DNA of 64,000 bases from Tateyamaria sp. syn59 (GCF_007995245.1 NZ_VCBA01000003.1:26803-90802), one strand, 5' to 3'. Shown: positions 26,916-36,637, counted from the first letter of the stretch. A program made the numbers and translations. The notes: generated by a model not told the origin, from the letters alone.

Positions 26916-29900
26916 CTTGGGCGGCCTCCAAGATTTCGACGATCCCCGCTATGTCGAACCGATCCAGACGTTTTTCGAGCAGATCGAGCAGGCCTGTCTG
27001 GCCGCGGTTTTCGGCCCGCAGCTTGTCCAGATGCGCCCGTATGCCTGCCGGGTGGCCCAGCGTTGCGCTGTCCAGGAGAATTTGGCGGTCCTCCTCGGTC
27101 AGATCCTGTGACGCGGGTTTTTCCTCTTCATCTTCCGAGGCAAGCACGAGGGTGACCTTTAAAAGCTCGGCCACCTGCATCAGCAGGTCGTCCAGGTTGA
27201 AGGGTTTGGCGAGAAACGCGTCATGCAGCAGTGCCTTTTGCCCGGACATGTCCTCTTCGTCCGCGTGGCCAGAGATGACGACAATCGGAATGTTCGGCCA
27301 ATCCCGCGCGCGTAGGTCATCGGCAAAGGACCAGCCATCGCGTTCGGGCATATCAATGTCCAATACGATAAGGTCCGGGGTGGCTTCCTGCAGCAACTGC
27401 TCGGCCAGATCCGCCGATGGTGCGAGCAGCACGACAAACCCGAGATTGGACAGGAACTGTTCGGTCAAGGTCAGGTGATTGACGTCGTCATCGACCACAA
27501 GGATGGTCTTGCGCGGCCCGCTATAGCCGATCAGCGCAGGCTGTTGCACAGAGGTGTTCAGGTTTTCGGTGTCGAAGATGCTGGTCGAAATTGACGGGAG
27601 CATCATGCGTACCGAAAATGTGCTGCCTTGGCCCGGTGTGCTTTCCACCTCGATCCCGCCGCCCATGATCTCGACCAGAAGCTTGGTGATGGTCAGCCCC
27701 AGCCCGGAGCCTTGGCGGTCGGATCTGCCTGCGCGTTCAAACGGGCGCCAGATGCGGTCCAGGTTTTCTGGCGCGATGCCCATGCCGGTGTCTTTGACGG
27801 TGATGACCGCGACCTCGTTCCGATAGGCCAGGTCCAGCGTGACATGGCCTTTGTCAGTGTATCTCAGGGCATTCGACAGCAGGTTTATGATGATCTGACG
27901 CAAACGCTTTTCGTCGGTGCCGACGAGGGCCGGAAGCCTGCCGTGGGTGCTCCAGGTGAAGCATATGCCCTTTTCCTTGGCCTCCGCCTCAAAGATCGAC
28001 GCGGTTTGGCGCAAGAGCGCCCGGAGGTTGACCTTGTCACGCGCAATCTCAAGCCGGCCTGCCTCGATCCGTGAGATGTCGAGCAAGCCGTCGATCAGCC
28101 CGGCGAGGTGTTCCGAAGAGCGACGGATGCTACTGATCGAGACGCGCCAGGGTTCAAGATCGGGGTCTTTTTCAAGAAGCTGAGCAAAGCCGTAGATGGC
28201 GTTGAGAGGCGTGCGCAATTCGTGGCTGAGGCCAGACATGTAACGCGTTTTTGCGAGATTGGCGGCCTCGGCCTTTTCCTTGGCTGCCTGCAATGCAAGG
28301 TCGGTGCGTTCATGCGCGCGGATCTCCTTGAGCAGCAGTTTTGTCTGCCGCTCGGTCTCCTCCGTTGCGTTCCGCTGGCTTTCGCCGACAAGGACAAACA
28401 TCCACACCGCGACACCGATGACGATCAGCACGGTACAGAAGATGATGGTCAGAACGGCGTCGAGCGTGTCGTCATTGGCGAAGGCGCGGATCACCAACAG
28501 CAACGCCCCAAAGCAAAGCGACAGAACGGTTGTGGTCAAAAGGTAGCGTGACAAGCGCGACATCATCGCTTTGGCCATGGGCGCGGGTAGGGTGGCGTGC
28601 AGCGCGTCGCTAACCGTTTCGTCAAGGCGGCCGTGCGGTTTGCACTGGTCGTGGCAGGCGGCATCAAGACTGCAGCAGAGCGAGCAAATGTTCCCGACAT
28701 GGAACGGGCAAACGCTCGTGTCTTCGGCATCGAACCGGTATTCGCACACGGTGCAGGTTTGCAGCCCCTTTTGCACCGGTTCTGCAGTGTCGACCCGCGC
28801 GAGATAGTACCGCCCGCCCGTGGCCCAGGCGAGAATGGGTGCCAGAATGAAGGCGGTCAGCAAGGCGACGAATGACGAAAACGCCTGGACCAGCGGACCG
28901 AAGACGCCCGCGTATGCGATCAGAGACACCACGCAGGCCACCACCATCGCGCCGATGCCGACCGGGTTCACATCGTAAAGGTGCGACCGCCGGAACTCGA
29001 TGCCTTTGGGGCTGAGACCCAGCGGTTTGTTGATGACCAGATCAGCAACCAGCGCCCCGATCCAGGCCACGGCAACGTGGGAATAGAGGCCAAGGACATG
29101 TTCCAGCCCGGTGAAAACGCCCAATTCCATCAGCATCACGGCGATTGCGACGTTGAACACCAGCCAGACCACCCGCCCCGGGTGGCTTTTGGTCAGCCGG
29201 GAAAAGAAATTGGACCATGCGATAGACCCTGCATAGGCGTTGGTGACATTGATCTTGAGCTGCGACAGGACGACGAAAACAGCCGTAAGCCCCAGCACCA
29301 GAGCAGGGGAATTAAGGACCTGTTCGAACGCCGTGTAGTACATGCGGGTTGGGTCCGTCGCCTCTTCCATCGGTACGTTTTCACGGATGGCGAGCGTGAC
29401 GAGGTATGAGCCGGCCAGCATCTTGAGCATGCCGAGCACGGACCAACCGGGCCCCGCACAGACCAAGGCAATCCACCACTTGCGCTTGTCGCTTTTTGTC
29501 TGCGGCTCGGGCAAGAAGCGCAGGAAGTCGACTTGTTCCCCTATCTGCGCGACGAGTGAAAAGACGACCCCTGACGCCGCCCCCAGCATCAGCAATCGCG
29601 ATGCGTCAGGCATTTCGGAACTGCCCATGAAACCGGTCCACATGTCGATGTCGTAGCCGACGAAGGCAAGCATGACGAAAGGAAGGATATGCAGCAGAAC
29701 CCAAAACGGCTGGGTCCATGCCTGGAACGCCGATATCTTGGAAAACCCGTGCAGCACCAGTGGGATCACCAGGACGGAGCTGGTGAGGTACCCAATAAAC
29801 AGCGGTATCCCCAACGTGAATTTGAGGGCGAGTGCCAGGATCGCCGCCTCGAGCGCGAAGAATATGAAGGTGAAGGACGCATAGATCAGCGACGTGATCG

Positions 29901-30246
29901 TGGATCCGAGATACCCGAACCCGGCGCCGCGGGTCATGAGATCAATGTCGAGGCCGTACTTGGCTGCGTAATATGAAATCGGCAGTCCGGTCAGAAACAG
30001 GATCGCGCCGACCAGCATGATTGCCACGATGGCGGTGTCGAACCCATACGTCAGCGTCAGGGTCGCGCCGATCGCTTCCAACGCGAGGAACGAGATCGAC
30101 CCGATGGCCGTGTTGGCCACGCGGCCATAGCTCCACCGCCGCGCGCGCCGCGCGGTGTAGCGCAGCGCAAAATCCTCCATCGTTTCGTTGGCCACCCAAC
30201 GATTGTAAGTCCGCTTTTCGCGGGTGGCGGTGAGATGTGCGAGCAT
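26902..30246 (-). CDS. NCS1 transporter-like hybrid sensor histidine kinase
   Basis: A 1114-residue inner-membrane sensor. Residues ~20-480 form about twelve helices with the NCS1 (cytosine/purine/allantoin permease) signatures ETMEDFALRY, NTAIGSISFLALEAIG and LKINVTNAYAGSIAWSNFFSR. Eight Cys at 498, 501, 513, 521, 524, 525, 531 and 535 form a compact, probably metal-binding module. Two further helices (~567-620) and a coiled linker precede HisKA (SHELRTP, H675), the HATPase (N-box NLLSNALRYTDKG, G-boxes near 821 and 845-850) and a receiver (D963, K1014). The last ~75 residues are helical. This is the transporter-fused sensor plan known from CbrA/CrbS, but with an NCS1 module. It is divergent from the urt/fmd operon, so urea, formamide or a related amide is the likely ligand. 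Confidence 0.9.
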   Translation of the reverse strand: MLAHLTATREKRTYNRWVANETMEDFALRYTARRARRWSYGRVANTAIGSISFLALEAIGATLTLTYGFDTAIVAIMLVGAILFLTGLPISYYAAKYGLDIDLMTRGAGFGYLGSTITSLIYASFTFIFFALEAAILALALKFTLGIPLFIGYLTSSVLVIPLVLHGFSKISAFQAWTQPFWVLLHILPFVMLAFVGYDIDMWTGFMGSSEMPDASRLLMLGAASGVVFSLVAQIGEQVDFLRFLPEPQTKSDKRKWWIALVCAGPGWSVLGMLKMLAGSYLVTLAIRENVPMEEATDPTRMYYTAFEQVLNSPALVLGLTAVFVVLSQLKINVTNAYAGSIAWSNFFSRLTKSHPGRVVWLVFNVAIAVMLMELGVFTGLEHVLGLYSHVAVAWIGALVADLVINKPLGLSPKGIEFRRSHLYDVNPVGIGAMVVACVVSLIAYAGVFGPLVQAFSSFVALLTAFILAPILAWATGGRYYLARVDTAEPVQKGLQTCTVCEYRFDAEDTSVCPFHVGNICSLCCSLDAACHDQCKPHGRLDETVSDALHATLPAPMAKAMMSRLSRYLLTTTVLSLCFGALLLVIRAFANDDTLDAVLTIIFCTVLIVIGVAVWMFVLVGESQRNATEETERQTKLLLKEIRAHERTDLALQAAKEKAEAANLAKTRYMSGLSHELRTPLNAIYGFAQLLEKDPDLEPWRVSISSIRRSSEHLAGLIDGLLDISRIEAGRLEIARDKVNLRALLRQTASIFEAEAKEKGICFTWSTHGRLPALVGTDEKRLRQIIINLLSNALRYTDKGHVTLDLAYRNEVAVITVKDTGMGIAPENLDRIWRPFERAGRSDRQGSGLGLTITKLLVEIMGGGIEVESTPGQGSTFSVRMMLPSISTSIFDTENLNTSVQQPALIGYSGPRKTILVVDDDVNHLTLTEQFLSNLGFVVLLAPSADLAEQLLQEATPDLIVLDIDMPERDGWSFADDLRARDWPNIPIVVISGHADEEDMSGQKALLHDAFLAKPFNLDDLLMQVAELLKVTLVLASEDEEEKPASQDLTEEDRQILLDSATLGHPAGIRAHLDKLRAENRGQTGLLDLLEKRLDRFDIAGIVEILEAAQDGID

Positions 30247-30359
30247 GCAAATTCCAAGTCGGCGGGGCAGCCAGGTCGGTTGGAAAACGACTCGTCCCGT
30301 GCCGGTCCCCCAAGATCACGTTTTCCCAATACCAGCCTAAGTGCACAAAACGCGCATCG

Positions 30360-30381
30360 GTATACGTCATTTAACGTATAC
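30360..30381. promoter_or_regulatory. Perfect inverted repeat upstream of urtA, candidate regulator site
   Basis: GTATACGT (30360-30367) and ACGTATAC (30374-30381) flank CATTTA. It lies 84 bp before the urtA start and 114 bp before the kinase start, in the only intergenic space between the sensor genes and the operon they face. The dyad suits a LuxR-type dimer. Within the right arm TAACGTA matches two other sites in the window. Confidence 0.55.
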
Positions 30382-30464
30382 TGCGCCGCAGCATTACCCG
30401 CGATCCTTTCGTTAGCGGGTGGTTTGGAATCGCCCAATTGTTGAGCACTTCACTAGGAGGCGAT

Positions 30465-31736
30465 ATGTCCAACGAGAATTCTGACAACAAAGTCAATGGG
30501 GTAAGCCGCCGTGCGGTACTGGCTGGAGGCACGGCCCTCACGGCGTCCCTGTTCATGCCAAAGAACCTGCGCGCCCAGGACTTCGCGACGGCGGATATCA
30601 ACACCACCGGACTGGCGGTGACGGACGATACCGTCACAATCGGCATTCTGCATTCGGTCACCGGCACCATGGCGATCTCGGAAACGGGTTCGGTTCAGGC
30701 GGAAAAGCTGGCGATTGAACAGATCAACGCGCAGGGCGGCATTCTGGGTCGCAAGATCGAATACATCCAGGAAGACGGCGCGTCTGACTGGCCCACTTTC
30801 GCGGAAAAGGCCCGCAAGCTGCTGGTGAACGACAAGGTTGCGTCGGTCATGGGCTGCTGGACATCGGCCAGCCGCAAGGCTGTGCTGCCGGTGTTCGAAC
30901 AGCACAACGGCTTTTTGTACTACCCGACCTTCTATGAGGGTCTCGAGCAGAGCCCGAACGTCATCTACACCGGGCAGGAAGCCACGCAGCAGATCATTGC
31001 GGGCCTCGACTGGGTCAACCAGACGAAGGGTGCCAAATCCTTCTACCTGCTGGGGTCCGATTACATCTGGCCGCGCACATCGAACAAGATCGCGCGCAAG
31101 CACATTGAAAACTTCATGGAGGACTGCAAGGTCGTGGGCGAAGAGTACTACCCGCTCGGCCACACGCAGTTCAACTCGGTCATCAACAAGATCCGCCTGC
31201 GCAAGCCGGACGTGATCTATGCCATCGTTGTTGGTGGGTCGAACGTGGCATTCTACAAGCAGCTCAAGGCGGCAGGCATCGACCCGACCGAAGAGGGCCC
31301 GATTGTCTTGACCATTTCGGTGACCGAGGACGAAATTCGCGGCATCGGCGGCGAAAACATCGAAGGCTCCTACGCCTGCATGAAGTACTTCCAGTCGCTC
31401 GAGAACGAGAACAACATCGCGTTCGTCAAAGCGTTCAAAGAGATGTGGGGCGAGGACATCGTCATTGGCGACGTGACGCAAGCCGCCTATCTCGGTCCGT
31501 GGCTGTGGAAAGCGGCCGTCGAGAAAGCGGGCAGCTTTGACGTCGACAAGGTGCGCGAAGCAAGCCCCGGGATCGAGCTGACGACGGCGCCGGAGGGCTA
31601 CGTGAAGGTACACGAGAACCATCACCTTTGGTCCAAGACACGCGTAGGCCGGGCACAGGCCGACGGGCAGTACGAGGTTGTGTTCGAGACGGCGGAACTG
31701 GTCGAGCCTGACCCTTTCCCCGAGGGTTACCAGTAA
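30465..31736 (+). CDS. urtA: Urea/short-chain amide ABC transporter substrate-binding protein
   Basis: Periplasmic binding protein of the UrtA/FmdD type. A twin-arginine-like signal (VSRRAVLAGGTALTASLFM, then AQDF) suggests export already folded. The mature region has the UrtA hallmarks GILHSVTGTMAISETG, EDGASDWPTFAEKA, MGCWTSASRKAVLPVFE and GSDYIWPRTSN. At 423 residues it fits UrtA. The ATG at 30465 has TAGGAGG. In Methylophilus methylotrophus a protein of this family (FmdD) serves an uptake system for short-chain amides and urea next to fmdA; the same neighbours here favour amides. Confidence 0.92.
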   Translation: MSNENSDNKVNGVSRRAVLAGGTALTASLFMPKNLRAQDFATADINTTGLAVTDDTVTIGILHSVTGTMAISETGSVQAEKLAIEQINAQGGILGRKIEYIQEDGASDWPTFAEKARKLLVNDKVASVMGCWTSASRKAVLPVFEQHNGFLYYPTFYEGLEQSPNVIYTGQEATQQIIAGLDWVNQTKGAKSFYLLGSDYIWPRTSNKIARKHIENFMEDCKVVGEEYYPLGHTQFNSVINKIRLRKPDVIYAIVVGGSNVAFYKQLKAAGIDPTEEGPIVLTISVTEDEIRGIGGENIEGSYACMKYFQSLENENNIAFVKAFKEMWGEDIVIGDVTQAAYLGPWLWKAAVEKAGSFDVDKVREASPGIELTTAPEGYVKVHENHHLWSKTRVGRAQADGQYEVVFETAELVEPDPFPEGYQ

Positions 31737-31812
31737 GTCTCGAGACGCTGCGCGGCCCGGTTGAACGGCACCGGGTCGCGTCCTTTTCCCCAATCACATC
31801 GTCGGAGGTGCC

Positions 31813-32739
31813 ATGTTCGCCGATTATTCCATGTCCGAGTTGGGCGCGATCTTTGCCATGCAGGGCTTTGCCGGACTGATCCTGTTCTCCGTCTTTGTGC
31901 TTATGGCGCTGGGGCTGGCGATCATTTTCGGCCAGATGGGCGTGATCAACATGGCCCATGGCGAATTTATGATCCTCGGCGCCTACGTGACGTATCTGAC
32001 GTCGAACGTGTTTGCCGACTATATGCCTGCCTTGTTCGGAACCTACTTTTTCGTCGCGATGTTGCTGGCCTTTCTGGCCTCCGGCGCGTTGGGGTTATTG
32101 GTCGAATGGTCGCTGATCAGGCACCTCTACAAGCGTCCGCTTGATACGCTTTTGGCGACCTGGGGGCTGAGCCTGATCCTGCAACAGACCTATCGCAGCG
32201 TGTTCGGCGCGCGCGAGGTTGGTGTGTCTATTCCGGATTGGATGATGGGGTCACTGCCGCTGACCGATCTTATCGAAATCCCGATCAACGGAATCTTTGT
32301 CATGGTGCTGGCGGTCAGCATTTCTGCCGCCGTCTACGTGATGATGTTCCGATCCACCTGGGGCAAACAGGTGCGTGCGATCAACCAGAACCGCGTCATG
32401 GCGGGTGCGGTCGGTATCAATACGGAATGGACCGACCGGTTGACCTTTGGCATCGGCTGCGGCGTTGCGGGTGTCGCGGGCTCTGCCTTTACGATGATCG
32501 GGTCCACAGGTCCCACCGCGGGTCAGCTTTACATCGTCGACACGTTCTTGGTCGTGGTCTTTGGCGGCGCGGGCTCGCTCCTTGGCACCATCGCCTCTGC
32601 GTTCTCCATCAGCCAGGCCCAGTCGATCATGGAGTTCTTCCTCTCCGGGTCCATGGCCAAGGTTCTGACACTGCTGGTGGTGGTCGGGATCCTGATGATC
32701 CGCCCGCAAGGTCTCTTCTCCTTGAAGCTGCGCAAGTAA
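31813..32739 (+). CDS. urtB: Urea/amide ABC transporter permease (UrtB-like)
   Basis: A 308-residue Liv-type permease with about eight helices. The family N-terminus ALGLAIIFGQMGVINMAHGEFMILGAY and the coupling-loop region VVFGGAGSLLGTIASAF are plain. It is the short form without the long periplasmic N-terminal extension present in some proteobacterial UrtB proteins. GGAGG lies 6 nt before the ATG. It forms the channel with UrtC and shares the operon 76 bp after urtA. Confidence 0.92.
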   Translation: MFADYSMSELGAIFAMQGFAGLILFSVFVLMALGLAIIFGQMGVINMAHGEFMILGAYVTYLTSNVFADYMPALFGTYFFVAMLLAFLASGALGLLVEWSLIRHLYKRPLDTLLATWGLSLILQQTYRSVFGAREVGVSIPDWMMGSLPLTDLIEIPINGIFVMVLAVSISAAVYVMMFRSTWGKQVRAINQNRVMAGAVGINTEWTDRLTFGIGCGVAGVAGSAFTMIGSTGPTAGQLYIVDTFLVVVFGGAGSLLGTIASAFSISQAQSIMEFFLSGSMAKVLTLLVVVGILMIRPQGLFSLKLRK

Positions 32740-32751
32740 GGGGTGCGTCCG

Positions 32752-33876
32752 ATGCAATCATCTGCCTTCATGAGCCGTAAAGAGATCATAGGCTTCGCCA
32801 TTCTTGCCGCCCTGATCTTCCTCGTTTTGCCCGCCGTCTTGGACAATTTCCGCCTCAACCTGTTTGGCAAGTACCTGACCTATGCGTTCGTTGCCGTCGG
32901 ACTTGCCCTGTGCTGGGGGGCGGGGGGCATTCTGAGCCTCGGGCAGGGGGTGTTCTTTGGCCTCGGGGGGTATTGCATGGCGATGTTCCTCAAGCTTGAG
33001 GCATCGACGCCGGAAAATACTGCGATCCAGTCCACGCCCGGCATTCCCGATTTCATGGACTGGAACCAGCTTACTGAACTGCCTTGGTGGTGGGAGCCCT
33101 TCTACTCCTTGCCTCTTGCGCTTCTTGCAGTGGTTGCCGTGCCGGTCATGTTCGCCTTTGTGATCGGGGTGGCGATGTTCACCCGTCGCGTGGGGGGCGT
33201 GTACTTCGCCATCATTACGCAGGCCTTTGCAGCCATCATGACGATCCTGATCATCGGGCAACAGGGCTACACCGGTGGTGTGAATGGCATCACCGACCTG
33301 CGCACCCTGATGGGGTGGGACATCCGGACCGATGAAGCCAAGACCATCCTCTATTTCGTGAACGGCGCTCTGTTGTTCGCTGTTCTGCTGATCGCGCAAT
33401 ACGTGCGCAAGTCCAAGCTGGGACGCCTTTTGATCGCGATGCGCGATCAGGAAGACCGCGTGCGCTTCTCCGGCTACAACGTCGCAAATTTCAAGATTTT
33501 CATCTTCTGCCTTGGCGCCGCGTTTGCCGGTATCGGTGGCGCAATGTTCACCCTGCAGGTGGGCTTTATGTCGCCCACGCTGGTCGGCATCGTGCCGTCA
33601 ATCGAGATGGTGATCTTCTGCGCGGTCGGTGGACGGCTGTCTATCCTTGGCGCGGTGTACGGTGCGCTTCTGGTCAACTGGGCGAAGACCTCCCTGTCCG
33701 AAAGCTTCCCGGAACTCTGGCTGCTGGGCTTGGGCGGGCTATTTATCGCGGTTGTGATGTTTTTCCCGAATGGGCTGGCGGGCGTCTGGTCCGAAAAGAT
33801 CGAGCCTCGGCTGTTGGCTCTGTTCAGCAAAAAGAAACCCGACACATCCGCGCCCGACGGCGCCCCGGCGGAGTAA
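32752..33876 (+). CDS. urtC: Urea/amide ABC transporter permease (UrtC-like)
   Basis: A 374-residue second channel subunit with the LivM/UrtC pattern (VGLALCWGAGGILSLGQGVFFGLGGY near residue 45-70; FCAVGGRLSILGAVYGA near 290). A periplasmic loop with three Trp (LPWWWEP) is typical of UrtC. The ATG at 32752 is chosen because AAGGGG is correctly spaced for it; a GTG 9 nt upstream and an ATG at 32770 are alternatives. The Ser/Lys/Pro-rich tail is cytosolic. It follows urtB by 12 nt. Confidence 0.9.
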   Translation: MQSSAFMSRKEIIGFAILAALIFLVLPAVLDNFRLNLFGKYLTYAFVAVGLALCWGAGGILSLGQGVFFGLGGYCMAMFLKLEASTPENTAIQSTPGIPDFMDWNQLTELPWWWEPFYSLPLALLAVVAVPVMFAFVIGVAMFTRRVGGVYFAIITQAFAAIMTILIIGQQGYTGGVNGITDLRTLMGWDIRTDEAKTILYFVNGALLFAVLLIAQYVRKSKLGRLLIAMRDQEDRVRFSGYNVANFKIFIFCLGAAFAGIGGAMFTLQVGFMSPTLVGIVPSIEMVIFCAVGGRLSILGAVYGALLVNWAKTSLSESFPELWLLGLGGLFIAVVMFFPNGLAGVWSEKIEPRLLALFSKKKPDTSAPDGAPAE

Positions 33877-33881
33877 GCGGC

Positions 33882-34622
33882 ATGAACGAGCGTTTTATCC
33901 TCAAGGTCGAAGATCTGACTGTGTCGTTCGATGGTTTCAAAGCCGTCGATCACCTGAGCTTTTATGTCGAGCCGAACGAATGCCGGGTGATCATTGGCCC
34001 CAATGGGGCGGGCAAGACCACCGTCCTTGATCTGATCTGCGGACGGACCAAGGCGACCGAAGGGTCTGTGGTTTTCAAGAACAAAGAGCTGCTGTCCATG
34101 CGTGAGGACCAGATCGTGCATGCCGGGGTTGGTCGCAAGTTCCAGACGCCATCGGTCTACGAAGATCTGACGGTGTTTGAGAACCTCGAACTCAGCTACC
34201 CCAAGGGACACGGCGTGTTTGGCGCGCTGGCCTTCAAGCGCGATGAAAAGGTGCGTGCGCGCATCAAGGACATCGCCGAGACGATCTTTCTTGCCGATCA
34301 ACTCGACGAAAAGGCGGCATTCCTCAGCCACGGTCAAAAGCAATGGCTGGAGATCGGTATGCTGCTGATTCAGGACCCCCAGCTTTTGATGTTGGACGAG
34401 CCGGTGGCTGGCATGTCGGTGGCCGAACGCAAGAAGACCGCCGAATTGCTCAACCGTATCATCCAGGACCGATCCGTGATCGTGATCGAGCATGACATGG
34501 GTTTTGTCGCCGACATCGCGACCCGCGTGACGGTTCTGCACCAGGGCAAAACGCTGTCCGAAGGCACGATGGAGCGCGTCCAGAACGACCCGAAAGTGGT
34601 CGAAGTCTACCTCGGCCATTGA
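33882..34622 (+). CDS. urtD: Urea/amide ABC transporter ATPase (UrtD-like)
   Basis: A 246-residue ATPase. Walker A GPNGAGKTT (near 39-47), signature region LSHGQKQWLEIGMLL (the UrtD form, with HGQ replacing GGQ), and Walker B LLMLDEPVAGMS are present, with IEHDMGFV carrying the switch His. GCGGAG precedes the ATG, 5 nt after urtC. It powers the importer together with UrtE. Confidence 0.92.
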   Translation: MNERFILKVEDLTVSFDGFKAVDHLSFYVEPNECRVIIGPNGAGKTTVLDLICGRTKATEGSVVFKNKELLSMREDQIVHAGVGRKFQTPSVYEDLTVFENLELSYPKGHGVFGALAFKRDEKVRARIKDIAETIFLADQLDEKAAFLSHGQKQWLEIGMLLIQDPQLLMLDEPVAGMSVAERKKTAELLNRIIQDRSVIVIEHDMGFVADIATRVTVLHQGKTLSEGTMERVQNDPKVVEVYLGH

Positions 34623-34635
34623 AGGAGCACCCGGC

Positions 34636-35325
34636 ATGTTGACCGTCAAATCCCTGTCCGCGTCCTACGGCGAAAGCGAAGTCCTTCACGGTCTCGACCT
34701 GACTGTGCAACCCGGCGAGATCGTCGCGATCATGGGGCGCAACGGTATGGGCAAGACCACGTTTATGAAAACGCTCATGGGCATCATGCCCGAAAAGACC
34801 GGCGACGTGACAGTCGCGGAGACGCCGGTCACCGGAATGAAATCGCACCAGCGCGTGGCCAATGGCATCGCCTATGTGCCCCAAGGGCGCATGATCTTTT
34901 CCGCCATGACCGTACAGGAAAACGTGGAGACGGGCCTGACCGTCACCGGGCAATCAAAGGTACCCGATGACATCTACGAGCTGTTCCCGGTCTTGCTTGA
35001 GATGAAGGACCGGCGGGGCGGCAATCTGTCGGGCGGACAGCAACAGCAGCTGGCCATCGCGCGCGCGCTCGCGTCGAACCCGAAAGTGCTGCTTCTGGAT
35101 GAACCAACCGAGGGCATTCAGCCTTCGATTATCCGCGAAATGGCCCGCACGTTGCGCAAGATCCGCGATGAAAAGGGGCTGAGCATTGTCGTGTCCGAAC
35201 AGGTGCTTAGCTTCGCGCTCGACGTCGCCGACCGGGTGATGGTGATCGAAAACGGCACCTTTGTGCATGACAGCCCCCGTGCGGGCATCGACGAGGCCAA
35301 GGTCTCGAAATTCCTTTCCGTATGA
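34636..35325 (+). CDS. urtE: Urea/amide ABC transporter ATPase (UrtE-like)
   Basis: A 229-residue LivF-class ATPase. Walker A GRNGMGKTT is near 34-42 (the Met is the UrtE version), the signature is LSGGQQQQLAIARAL, Walker B LLLDEPTEGIQP. The Q-rich signature and EGIQP are typical of UrtE. AAGGAG precedes the ATG, 13 nt after urtD. It completes the five-gene importer; the next gene encodes the amidase. Confidence 0.93.
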   Translation: MLTVKSLSASYGESEVLHGLDLTVQPGEIVAIMGRNGMGKTTFMKTLMGIMPEKTGDVTVAETPVTGMKSHQRVANGIAYVPQGRMIFSAMTVQENVETGLTVTGQSKVPDDIYELFPVLLEMKDRRGGNLSGGQQQQLAIARALASNPKVLLLDEPTEGIQPSIIREMARTLRKIRDEKGLSIVVSEQVLSFALDVADRVMVIENGTFVHDSPRAGIDEAKVSKFLSV

Positions 35326-35347
35326 CCAAAAAGACCAGGAGGATTTT

Positions 35348-36577
35348 ATGGCAGATACATTGATTTCGGTGGAACTGAGCGAGAGCCCGCACACCAACGA
35401 AAACGTCCACAACCGCTGGCACCCGGACATTCCGATCAACGTCTGGGTCGAACCGGGGGATGACTTCAGGATTGAAACCTATGACTGGACAGGGGGTCAG
35501 ATCAAAAACGACGACGACGCGTCCGATGTGCGCGATGTGGAGTTGGAACAGGTCCATTACCTGTCCGGACCCATCGGTGTGAAGGGTGCGGAACCGGGCG
35601 ATCTGCTGGTGGTCGAGATCCTCGACATCGGGGCCAAGGAAGAGATGCTTTGGGGATTCAACGGCTTCTTTTCCAAGCAGAATGGCGGCGGTTTCCTGAC
35701 AGAGCATTTTCCCGAGGCGCAGAAGTCCATCTGGGATTTCGACGGGATGTTCACCAAATCGCGGCATGTGCCCGGCGTTAAATATGCTGGCTTGATCCAT
35801 CCCGGTCTGATCGGCTGTCTGCCGGATCGCAAGATGCTCGACATGTGGAATGCACGCGAAACGGCGTTGTTCAACACCGATCCGGAGCGTGTCCCGCCTC
35901 TGGCTGCGCTGCCCAACACGCAAAGCGCGCATATGGGGGCGATGAAAGGCGATGAACGCGATGCCGCCGCGGCCGAAGCTGCACGCACCGTTCCGCCCCG
36001 GGAACACGGTGGCAACTGCGATATCAAGGACCTGAGCCGTGGGGCGATCTGCTATTTCCCGGTCTATGTTGACGGTGCGGGGCTTTCGATGGGCGATCTG
36101 CACTTCAGCCAGGGTGATGGTGAAATCACGTTCTGTGGTGCCATCGAAATGGCCGGTTGGCTGCACCTCAAAGTGTCATTGGTGAAGGAAGGGATGAGCA
36201 AATACGGGATCAAGAACCCGATCTTCAAACCATCCCCGATCACGCCCAAATACGACGACTATCTGATCTTTGAAGGTATCTCGGTCGATGAGAGCGGTGA
36301 ACAGCATTATCTTGATGTGCATATCGCCTATCGCCAGGCCTGCCTCAACGCGATCGAGTATTTGAAGAAGTTCGGCTATTCCGGCGCGCAGGCCTATGCG
36401 ATCCTCGGCACCGCTCCGGTGCAGGGGCACATTTCGGGCGTGGTCGATATTCCAAACGCGTGTGCCACGCTTTGGCTGCCGAACGACATCTTTGAATGGG
36501 ACATGATGCCCAATGCCGAAGGGCCGACCAAGCATTTGGACGGCAGTGTAGACATCCCCCTGGCTGCAGATTTGTAA
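35348..36577 (+). CDS. fmdA: Formamidase/acetamidase
   Basis: Cytoplasmic metal-dependent amidase of the FmdA_AmdA family, hydrolysing formamide (and often acetamide) to ammonium and the acid. It is 409 residues long, next to M. methylotrophus FmdA (~407). Family stretches are HNRWHPDIPINVWVEPGD, DWTGGQIKNDDDASDV, FNGFFSKQNGG, and LHFSQGDGEITFCGAIEM with conserved His/Glu/Cys candidates for the metal site. The ATG at 35348 has CAGGAGG upstream; it starts 22 nt after urtE. No urease gene is seen nearby, so formamide-like amides, and not urea, are the likely food. Confidence 0.93.
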   Translation: MADTLISVELSESPHTNENVHNRWHPDIPINVWVEPGDDFRIETYDWTGGQIKNDDDASDVRDVELEQVHYLSGPIGVKGAEPGDLLVVEILDIGAKEEMLWGFNGFFSKQNGGGFLTEHFPEAQKSIWDFDGMFTKSRHVPGVKYAGLIHPGLIGCLPDRKMLDMWNARETALFNTDPERVPPLAALPNTQSAHMGAMKGDERDAAAAEAARTVPPREHGGNCDIKDLSRGAICYFPVYVDGAGLSMGDLHFSQGDGEITFCGAIEMAGWLHLKVSLVKEGMSKYGIKNPIFKPSPITPKYDDYLIFEGISVDESGEQHYLDVHIAYRQACLNAIEYLKKFGYSGAQAYAILGTAPVQGHISGVVDIPNACATLWLPNDIFEWDMMPNAEGPTKHLDGSVDIPLAADL

Positions 36578-36637
36578 CCCAAAATGATCGGCGAGGCTCG
36601 CGGGCTTTGCCGGTCGCCAACGTTTCCGGAGTTAAAC

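Noticed and set aside
30453..31793. 446-codon minus-strand frame opposite urtA
   Set aside because: Antisense shadow; urtA has a signal peptide, family motifs and a good ribosome site.
30465..35325. Dedicated urea transporter feeding urease
   Set aside because: No ure genes adjoin the importer; formamidase and FmdB do, so a short-chain amide role fits better, although urea transport remains possible.
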